From: Bacillota bacterium
Lineage (GTDB): Bacteria > Bacillota > Clostridia > Christensenellales > SZUA-584
Assembly: GCA_023406895.1 (NCBI GenBank)
Contig: JAEXTV010000037.1
Location: forward strand, 1 to 37,619
DNA length: 37,619 nt
Direction: 5' to 3'
The notes under the pieces: model-generated
Told to the model about the DNA's origin: nothing
What the model saw: only the letters and a program-made list of their open reading frames with translations
Database searches by the model: none
Position numbers and translations under genes: made by a program
Shown here: positions 31,610 to 37,619 of the stretch, piece by piece
How positions within the stretch are numbered: position 1 is the stretch's first letter
Layout of the letters: every line of letters starts with the position of its first letter

Positions 31610-33997
31610 ATGCCGAAAGGCAACTCAAAGAAAAAATCAACTAAAAAACAAGCCATTACGGAACCAAAACGCCATGGAGAAATCGCCGGCATTATCATGA
31701 TCGCACTGGGCATTTTCCTTGGCGTTTGTGTGTATATAAAAACCGGCACAGGTCTGCTGGGCGGCGTTGCCCGGGACATATTGTTCGGCCTGTTCGGGCT
31801 GTTTACTTATGCCATCCCATTTTTATTTGTCGTCATCGGCATACTCATTATCGCGGCGCGCAGCAAACGCATCAATAAAGGAAAGACGGCGCTTTGGGTG
31901 ATTCTCGTTATCGCGATATTTTCACTCGCCCACACAGGCTTGCTAAACAAGCTCAACCTCACTGACGGATTTTTCGCCTACGTGGGCGATTCGTATAATT
32001 TTGGTGTGACGGGAGCGGGATCGGGCGCACTCGGGTGTCTGCTTGTGTATCCTTGCGATCTGCTGGTGGGGCATGTGGGCTGCATCATCCTGTTCATCAC
32101 CATGGCCATCATCTGTGTGCTGATCATCGCCAATCTTTCCATCAAGAAAATGAGCCAGGATGTGGCGCGCGCGGGCAAGAAAACCGTAGAAAAAGCGCGT
32201 GAAACGGTGGCTGTCAGGGCCGCTGAGCGTCAGAAACGCCGCCTGTATATCGAAAACCTGCGGGAAGACATGCCGGAGGAAGAGGAAGAACTGGACGAGC
32301 CGGAGATACTCGGCGAAAAGAGCTTCCGGCGCAGAAAGAAACAGCCGTCGTATCTTGATGATGACGTTTATACCGATGCTGTGAGAAAGGCAGAGCCCAT
32401 GCCGGAGGTTCAGGAAAAGCCCGTTCCTCCGTTGCGCAACCTGTCCATTGAGGTCTTCGATGCGCATCAAAGGCAGGAGCCCGAGCATGCCGAGGAAGTA
32501 CCCGAGGCTCCTGCGGCTGTGCAGAGCGCGCCGCTGCGGAGAAGAAGCAAGGCTTACAAGGTGCCGCCCATATCACTGCTGACCAAAGCCGTGGAAAAAA
32601 GCAAATCGGGCAGCCTCGAAGAGCAGCATAAAAATGCGCAGATCATAGAGGAGACGCTCGCGAACTTCGGCGTGGAGGCCGAGGTTGTGCATATTGTCCG
32701 CGGGCCTGTGGTGACGCGATACGAATTGAAACCGGCGGCGGGTGTGCGTGTGAAACGTATCAAAGAACTCGAAAGTGATATATCGATGAGTTTGGCGGCG
32801 CGCAGCGTCAAGATAGAAGCGCCGATACCCGGCAAAGCCGCGGTGGGCATTGAGGTGCCCAATTCCAACGTATCTTTCGTGCATCTGCGGCCGCTGCTTG
32901 AATCGGACGAGTTTAAAAATGCGCCGTCGCCGCTTACATTTGCGCTCGGTAAAGATATTTCAGGGAAAAACTATTATGTGGACATCACGAAGATGCCGCA
33001 TATTCTGATTGCGGGCGAGACGGGAGCGGGCAAGAGCGTGTGCATCAATTCACTCGTGACGAGCCTGCTGTTTAAGGCGACGCCCGAAGAGCTCAAAATG
33101 GTGATGATCGACCCCAAGGTCGTGGAATTATCGATGTTTAAGCACCTGCCGCACCTGCTGGTGCCGGTGGTGACGGAGCCCAAGAAAGCGGCCAGCGCGC
33201 TCAACTGGGCGGTCAGCGAAATGACCTCGCGCTACAAAGCATTTGCGGAAAAGGGCGCGCGCGATTTGAACCGCTTTAATACACTCATTGATGAAGGTCA
33301 GGACCCGCTGCCGCGCATCGTCGTGATTATCGACGAGCTCGCCGAGCTCATGATGGCCGCGCCGCGTGAGGTGGAAGACGCGATCTGCCGCATTGCGCAG
33401 CTCGGGCGTGCCGCGGGCATTCACCTGATTGTCGCGACACAGCGGCCGTCGGTCAACGTCATCACGGGCATCATCAAAGCGAACATCTCCTCGCGCATCG
33501 CGTTCAAAGTGAATTCGGGCGTGGACTCGCGCACGATACTCGACCAGAACGGCGCGGAAAAGCTGCTCGGCAACGGCGACATGCTTTATCACCCGACGGG
33601 TGCGCCGCGCCCCATAAGGCTGCAGGGCTGCTATGTGTCGGACGTGGATATCGAAGCCGTAACGGAATACGTGGCGAAGGACCCGGAGGAACAGTCATTC
33701 GACGAAGATATTATGACGAACATCAACACAGGAGGCGCGGAGAAGGCGGACAGCGATGATGACGCGGACGAGCTGCTCCCGAGAGCCGTGGCGGTGGTGC
33801 TTGAATACGGGCAGGCGTCCATTTCGATGATACAGCGCCGTCTGCGCGTGGGGTACGCGCGCGCCGCGCGGTTGGTCGACGAAATGGAACAGCGCCAGAT
33901 TGTGAGCCCGTTTGAGGGCAGCAAGGCGCGCAATGTGCTGATTACGTGGGACAAGTTTGAAGATATGTTCGGGCCGAGAGAGGAAATAGAAGGGTAG
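31610..33997 (+). CDS. spoIIIE: DNA translocase FtsK/SpoIIIE
   Basis: This is a septum-located DNA pump that moves the chromosome into the forespore or clears DNA from the division site. It has 795 residues. Four to five transmembrane segments lie in 25-175, followed by a charged linker to about 320 and then the motor domain. Walker A GETGAGKSV lies at 469-477, and IVVIIDELAELMM is Walker B. The gamma winged-helix domain (VLEYGQASISMIQRRLRVGYARAARLVDEME in outline, from about 735) reads DNA polarity. A GTG at 31601 is in frame, but GAGGTG serves the ATG at 31610. An extended -10 (TGATATAAT, ending at 31591) lies just upstream. The neighbours tepA and pgsA-recA match B. subtilis spoIIIE. Confidence 0.96.
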   Translation: MPKGNSKKKSTKKQAITEPKRHGEIAGIIMIALGIFLGVCVYIKTGTGLLGGVARDILFGLFGLFTYAIPFLFVVIGILIIAARSKRINKGKTALWVILVIAIFSLAHTGLLNKLNLTDGFFAYVGDSYNFGVTGAGSGALGCLLVYPCDLLVGHVGCIILFITMAIICVLIIANLSIKKMSQDVARAGKKTVEKARETVAVRAAERQKRRLYIENLREDMPEEEEELDEPEILGEKSFRRRKKQPSYLDDDVYTDAVRKAEPMPEVQEKPVPPLRNLSIEVFDAHQRQEPEHAEEVPEAPAAVQSAPLRRRSKAYKVPPISLLTKAVEKSKSGSLEEQHKNAQIIEETLANFGVEAEVVHIVRGPVVTRYELKPAAGVRVKRIKELESDISMSLAARSVKIEAPIPGKAAVGIEVPNSNVSFVHLRPLLESDEFKNAPSPLTFALGKDISGKNYYVDITKMPHILIAGETGAGKSVCINSLVTSLLFKATPEELKMVMIDPKVVELSMFKHLPHLLVPVVTEPKKAASALNWAVSEMTSRYKAFAEKGARDLNRFNTLIDEGQDPLPRIVVIIDELAELMMAAPREVEDAICRIAQLGRAAGIHLIVATQRPSVNVITGIIKANISSRIAFKVNSGVDSRTILDQNGAEKLLGNGDMLYHPTGAPRPIRLQGCYVSDVDIEAVTEYVAKDPEEQSFDEDIMTNINTGGAEKADSDDDADELLPRAVAVVLEYGQASISMIQRRLRVGYARAARLVDEMEQRQIVSPFEGSKARNVLITWDKFEDMFGPREEIEG

Positions 33998-34030
33998 ACG
34001 AACGTTTTTAACAGATAGGCATCAAGGCTT

Positions 34031-34077
34031 CTCTCCCTCAGTCGGCTTCGCCGCCAGCTCCCTCTTCAGAGGGAGCC
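34031..34077 (-). repeat. Dispersed palindromic repeat, copy D
   Basis: CTCTCCCTCAGTCGGC..GCCGCCAGCTCCCTC..GAGGGAGCC has the orientation of copies B and C. It lies 33 bp after the spoIIIE/ftsK stop. Confidence 0.7.
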
Positions 34078-34140
34078 AAATAACGCTCATGAATCTGCGG
34101 TGAGTGTAGTATTTCAAATTAATAGATAAGCATCAAAGTG

Positions 34141-34206
34141 TCTCCCTAAGTCAGTTGTACTGCCAGTTCCCAGTTCACCCCTTTGGGGTAGTCATCAGAG
34201 GGAGCA
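34141..34206 (-). repeat. Dispersed palindromic repeat, copy E (degenerate, with insertion)
   Basis: TCTCCCTAAGTCAG..CTGCCAGTTCCC and CAGAGGGAGC are the expected ends. The first stem is split by about 25 bp holding ACCCCTTTGGGGT. A further remnant (GGGAAGTCATCTAAGGGAG, about 34328-34346) resembles its right end. Confidence 0.55.
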
Positions 34207-34228
34207 AAGGAACACACGCATGAGTTTT

Positions 34229-34275
34229 GGCCCCCTCTGATGAGGGGGCTGTCACCGATAGGTGACTGGGGGAGA
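34229..34275 (+). repeat. Dispersed palindromic repeat, copy F
   Basis: GGCCCCCTC..GAGGGGGCTGTCACC..GGTGACTGGGGGAG is well preserved. It has the orientation of copy A, opposite to D and E. With D and E it fills most of the 415-bp gap between spoIIIE/ftsK and rimO. No other gene is seen there. Confidence 0.75.
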
Positions 34276-34412
34276 GATAAACGGCATCAACGTTATCGCG
34301 AGTTACAGGCCTCGCTTCATCTCTTCGGGAAGTCATCTAAGGGAGACTATGAAGGATTCTGATAAATGAAGATCATCAACATATAGAATTGAGTATCTCA
34401 GAGAGGAAACGG

Positions 34413-35735
34413 ATGGATAACAACATTCTTATATACATCGTGTCGCTCGGATGCGACAAGAACAGAATCGATACCGAGCATATGCTCGGGATACTTGCGG
34501 GCAGCAACGCCGCCATCGTGGACGCGCCCGAGGATGCCGATGTGATCATCGTCAACACCTGCGGCTTTATCGACGACGCGAAGCGCGAATCCATCGACGT
34601 GATTCTTGAAATGGCGCAGTATAAGCAAAACGGATCACCCGCGCTGATCGTGACGGGATGCCTCGCGCAGCGCTACGCAAAGGAGCTATCCGAAGAGCTG
34701 CCCGAGGTGGACGCTTTTCTGGGTGTGAACGCGTACAGCAATCTGCTGGAGGCCATAAGGAATGTGCTTGAAGGCAAGCGCTACGTCTGCTGCGACAGGC
34801 TCGACGGCGACATGGAAGGCCGTGTGCTCACCACACCGTCACACCTCGCTTACGTACGCATCGCGGACGGCTGCTCGAACAGCTGCAGCTACTGCGCGAT
34901 ACCGCGCATTCGCGGGCCGCTCAAAAGCCGGCCAATGAAGAGCGTGCTGCGGGAAATCGAAGATCTGTGCGCGGGCGGCGTCAGTGAAGCGGTGCTGGTC
35001 GCGCAGGATACCACGCGCTACGGCGAGGATCTCGGCAAGCGCGAGCTGCCAAGGCTGATTGACGAAGCCGCGGCCATCATGCGGGGCGGCTGGCTGCGTG
35101 TGATGTACTGCTATCCCGAAGGCATCACCGATGAACTGATTGACGTGATGTTAAAGCATAACAATATCTGTCGTTATCTTGATATTCCGATGCAGCACTT
35201 CTCTGACCGGGTGCTTAAAGCGATGCACCGGAGGCATACGAGAAACGAGTCGGTCGCGCTCACGAAAGCGCTGCACGACAAGGGCTTTGTGCTGCGTACC
35301 TCGCTGATTGTCGGTTTTCCGGGTGAAACGCAGGACGACTTTGATATCCTGCTCGATACCATTCGCGAGATTCGGTTCGAGCGCCTCGGTGTGTTCCGCT
35401 ATTCCGCCGAGGAAGGCACAGCTGCCGCCAAGATGAGCGGACAGCTTGATGACGATACAAAGCAGGAGCGCTATGAGAAGGTGATGGCGGTGCAGGCGGG
35501 CATTTCTGACGCTTACAATGAGACGCTGACGGGGCAGACGGTGCGCGTGATGATTGACGGTACCGATGAATCGGGCCTGCTCACGGGCCGCACGATGGGG
35601 CAGGCACCTCAGGTGGACGGCGTGACATACATATCGGTCTCCGCCGACGCTAAAAAAGACTTGACGCCGGGCACGTTTCATGATGTGCTTATAACGAAGG
35701 CCAATGAATACGATCTGTTGGGAGAGCTTAAATGA
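34413..35735 (+). CDS. rimO: Ribosomal protein S12 methylthiotransferase RimO
   Basis: This radical-SAM enzyme adds a methylthio group to an aspartate of ribosomal protein S12. It has 440 residues. The first Fe-S cluster cysteines are Cys14, Cys50 and Cys83 (SLGCDKNRIDTE, NTCGFI, TGCLAQR). The radical-SAM motif is Cys154, Cys158 and Cys161 (CSNSCSYC). RIRGPLKSRP and the C-terminal TRAM region (LTGQTVRVMIDG) follow. SLGCDKNRIDTE separates it from MiaB. A TTG at 34389 is in frame, but GAGAGGA serves the ATG at 34413. It overlaps pgsA by 4 bp. Confidence 0.95.
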   Translation: MDNNILIYIVSLGCDKNRIDTEHMLGILAGSNAAIVDAPEDADVIIVNTCGFIDDAKRESIDVILEMAQYKQNGSPALIVTGCLAQRYAKELSEELPEVDAFLGVNAYSNLLEAIRNVLEGKRYVCCDRLDGDMEGRVLTTPSHLAYVRIADGCSNSCSYCAIPRIRGPLKSRPMKSVLREIEDLCAGGVSEAVLVAQDTTRYGEDLGKRELPRLIDEAAAIMRGGWLRVMYCYPEGITDELIDVMLKHNNICRYLDIPMQHFSDRVLKAMHRRHTRNESVALTKALHDKGFVLRTSLIVGFPGETQDDFDILLDTIREIRFERLGVFRYSAEEGTAAAKMSGQLDDDTKQERYEKVMAVQAGISDAYNETLTGQTVRVMIDGTDESGLLTGRTMGQAPQVDGVTYISVSADAKKDLTPGTFHDVLITKANEYDLLGELK

Positions 35736-36304
35736 ATATAGCCAATAAACTGACGCTTTTTAGAATCATCCTCGTTCCTGTATTTATCGCGTTTTTTTAC
35801 ATACCGATACCGTATTGGAATTATTACGCCGCGCTTGTGTTTATCATCGCATCGCTGACCGACCTTTTTGACGGGCGGCTCGCGCGCAAGCACAGCATGG
35901 TGACCAACTTTGGAAAATTAATTGACCCGATCGCGGACAAGCTGCTCGTGTGCAGCGCGCTGATTATGCTGACGGCCAAGCCCGAAGCATCTGGCGGCTG
36001 GGTCAACGAGATACTCGTCATCATCATGGTGGGGCGCGAATTTGTGATCAGCGGACTGCGGCTGCTCGCAGCAGCGGAAGGCAAGGTGCTTGCGGCGGAT
36101 ATGTTCGGCAAAGCGAAAACGGTGGTGCAGATCGTCGCGATCGTGACGGTAATGCTGCAGGCCGGCTTGTTTGTGGGCACATTCTTCGAACAGGTGCTCA
36201 TCATCGGCGGTTTTGTGCTGATGTGCATCTCAACAGTGCTTTCGGTGTTGTCGTGCATCAGCTATTTCGTGAAAAACAAGGATATTTTAAAGGAACTCGT
36301 CTGA
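35732..36304 (+). CDS. pgsA: CDP-diacylglycerol--glycerol-3-phosphate 3-phosphatidyltransferase
   Basis: This enzyme makes phosphatidylglycerol phosphate at the membrane. It has 190 residues. The CDP-alcohol phosphotransferase signature is complete: Asp44, Asp47-Gly48, Ala51-Arg52, Gly61, Asp65 and Asp69, within TDLFDGRLARKHS and GKLIDPIADK. About five to six hydrophobic helices follow. The start ATG overlaps the rimO stop (ATGA), so the two are co-translated. pgsA before recA is a common Bacillota order. Confidence 0.95.
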   Translation: MNIANKLTLFRIILVPVFIAFFYIPIPYWNYYAALVFIIASLTDLFDGRLARKHSMVTNFGKLIDPIADKLLVCSALIMLTAKPEASGGWVNEILVIIMVGREFVISGLRLLAAAEGKVLAADMFGKAKTVVQIVAIVTVMLQAGLFVGTFFEQVLIIGGFVLMCISTVLSVLSCISYFVKNKDILKELV

Positions 36305-36366
36305 GTCCGGAATAAGGGACAGACGTTTTGTATGATATGTATTGAATATTGAGGAGGGTTTAGGGT

Positions 36367-37389
36367 ATGTCGGTGGAGAAACAAAAAGCGCTGGAGATGG
36401 CGCTCACACAGATAGAAAAGCAGTTTGGCAAAGGCAGCGTGATGAAACTTGGAGACAAGGCAGCCATCCCTGTCTCGGTGATTCCCACAGGCTGCCTTGA
36501 GCTCGATATCGCGCTCGGTGTTGGCGGCGTGCCGCGCGGGCGCATCATCGAAATATACGGGCCGGAATCGTCGGGTAAAACGACGGTCGCGCTGCATATG
36601 GTGGCCGAGGCGCAAAAGCTCGGCGGTGCGGCGGCATTCGTGGACGCGGAGCACGCGCTGGACCCGATCTATGCCAAGAACTTAGGCGTGGATACAGACA
36701 ACCTTTATGTGTCGCAGCCCGATACGGGCGAGCAGGCGCTCGATATCACCGAAGCGCTCGTGCGCAGCGGCGCGATTGACATCATCATCATCGACTCGGT
36801 GGCGGCGCTCGTGCCCAAAGCCGAAATCGACGGCGAAATGGGTCAGTCCCATGTGGGCCTGCAGGCGCGGCTTATGTCTCAGGCGCTCCGTAAGCTTGCG
36901 GGTATCGTCAACAAATCCAATACCGTCGCGGTGTTTATCAACCAGCTTCGCGAAAAGGTGGGCGTGATGTTCGGCAACCCCGAAACAACGCCGGGCGGGC
37001 GCGCGCTCAAGTTTTATGCGTCGGTGCGTCTCGATGTGCGCCGCATCGAAACCATTAAGAGCGGCGATGAGATGATCGGCAACCGCACGAAGATCAAGGT
37101 CGCGAAGAACAAGGTGGCGCCGCCGTTTAAAAACGCGGAGTTTGAGATTTACTACGGCGAAGGTATTTCGGCGGAGAGCAGTGTGTTAAATCTTGGCGTG
37201 ACGCTCGGGCTCATCAAAAAGTCCGGCTCATGGTTCTCCTATAACGATGTGCGCATCGGGCAGGGCAAGGACAACGCGCGGCTGTATTTAAAGGATAACA
37301 AGGATGTTTACGAAGAGGTGAAAGCCGCGATACTCAAGGAGTATAACCTTGGCAGCGTGATCACAACGTCCGCGGAAGGCGAGTCATAA
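36367..37389 (+). CDS. recA: Recombinase RecA
   Basis: This is the DNA strand-exchange and SOS-activating ATPase. It has 340 residues. Walker A GPESSGKT lies at 65-72. IIIIDSVAALVPKAEIDGEMG and the DNA-binding loops (QSHVGLQARLMSQALRK in outline, and QLREKVGVMFGNPETTPGG near 195-215) are canonical. GAGGAGGG precedes the ATG. No LexA-type GAAC-N4-GTTC box was found in the 62 bp after pgsA, so recA may be read from the rimO-pgsA transcript or from an unrecognised promoter. A terminator follows. Confidence 0.98.
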   Translation: MSVEKQKALEMALTQIEKQFGKGSVMKLGDKAAIPVSVIPTGCLELDIALGVGGVPRGRIIEIYGPESSGKTTVALHMVAEAQKLGGAAAFVDAEHALDPIYAKNLGVDTDNLYVSQPDTGEQALDITEALVRSGAIDIIIIDSVAALVPKAEIDGEMGQSHVGLQARLMSQALRKLAGIVNKSNTVAVFINQLREKVGVMFGNPETTPGGRALKFYASVRLDVRRIETIKSGDEMIGNRTKIKVAKNKVAPPFKNAEFEIYYGEGISAESSVLNLGVTLGLIKKSGSWFSYNDVRIGQGKDNARLYLKDNKDVYEEVKAAILKEYNLGSVITTSAEGES

Positions 37390-37423
37390 GAATAAGCAGT
37401 CTGCGCGAAACGCTGACTCACTC

Positions 37424-37454
37424 AAAGCTGCTGCATATTTGCGGCAGCTTTTTC
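37424..37454 (+). terminator. Terminator of recA
   Basis: AAAGCTGC pairs with GCAGCTTT, extended inward by GC/GC, and is followed by TTTC, 34 bases after the stop. The remaining 37455-37619 holds a CCAC..GTGG hairpin and a GAATGACA end similar to the element at 17669-17779. No gene was seen. Confidence 0.9.
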
Positions 37455-37619
37455 ATGTGCTTTAGCGTTAGAATCCACTAGCTCTGCTGGTGGAAGCGAA
37501 TGACAATTCTCAAGTGACTCAAAGCAAAAAGCAGCGATCGAGACGACTGCTTTAGCAGTTGTAGGGCAAATAATGCAATTGGCGAAATATTCAGTGCGTC
37601 TTGAGACGCTGGCCAGTAA

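Noticed and set aside
36305..36366. LexA/SOS box before recA
   Set aside because: GACAGACGTTTTG was considered, but it does not match the GAAC-N4-GTTC form.
1..37619. CRISPR arrays, tRNA or rRNA genes, integrases, transposases
   Set aside because: No regular repeat-spacer pattern, cloverleaf with TTCGA arm, or recombinase motif was seen in any gap. This was a read-through by eye, so a tRNAscan and HMM search would be the proper test.

Overview
The window is a chromosomal segment from a spore-forming, probably anaerobic Bacillota (Clostridia-like) bacterium. Three things support this. It carries both dipicolinate synthase genes (dpaA, dpaB) behind a sigma-K-like promoter. Its right half keeps the Bacillus subtilis order ylxY - mlpA - dpaAB - tepA - spoIIIE - pgsA - recA. 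It also has a perfect CIRCE operator in front of groESL and Gram-positive-type AGGAGG ribosome binding sites throughout. Core genes are rich in G and C at third codon positions. Several accessory genes (the MDR oxidoreductase, the DUF6034-like fragment, the Fe-S aldo/keto reductase) are visibly more AT-rich. No rRNA, tRNA, CRISPR array, transposase or phage gene was seen.

Layout. 1-560 is intergenic, with palindromic repeats, one possible 41-codon ORF and a strong terminator. 564-5508 (minus) holds a two-gene type IIA topoisomerase operon and a dCMP deaminase. The topoisomerase promoter carries a large inverted repeat at the start of transcription. 5890-8010 is CIRCE-groES-groEL-terminator. 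8222-9370 is an aldo/keto reductase-fold protein with two 4Fe-4S motifs but without the usual catalytic residues. 9400-9630 is a repeat cluster. 9756-12648 is an apparent operon of two uncharacterised membrane proteins and a membrane-anchored M20 hydrolase, followed by a DegV-family lipid-binding protein. 13909-17593 has small genes, a Sir2 deacylase, a probable yjdF riboswitch with yjdF, and an orphan substrate-binding lipoprotein.

17987-20211 is a degenerate NodB-fold protein, an M16 peptidase and a dimeric dUTPase. An accessory block follows on the minus strand: a GH3 glycosidase, a BlaI-type repressor with an M56 BlaR1-type sensor whose reading frame is cut by one in-frame TAG, and a small DUF4177-like gene. 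27070-29223 is dpaA-dpaB-tepA. 29416-31369 (minus) is an ECF sigma factor, a membrane protein and an MDR oxidoreductase, packed as an operon. 31610-37389 is spoIIIE/ftsK, rimO, pgsA and recA, with three palindromic repeats between spoIIIE and rimO.

How it works together. The sporulation and genome-maintenance backbone (spore DNA translocation, dipicolinate synthesis, recombination, topology, nucleotide sanitation, chaperonin) is conserved. Between its blocks sit small regulatory modules, each with readable control DNA: the topoisomerase operator, CIRCE, the BlaI operator, the yjdF riboswitch, and an ECF sigma factor with its membrane partner. The least understood parts are the DUF5058/M20 operon and the stop-interrupted M56 sensor. 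All functions are inferred by reading motifs; no database search was run.
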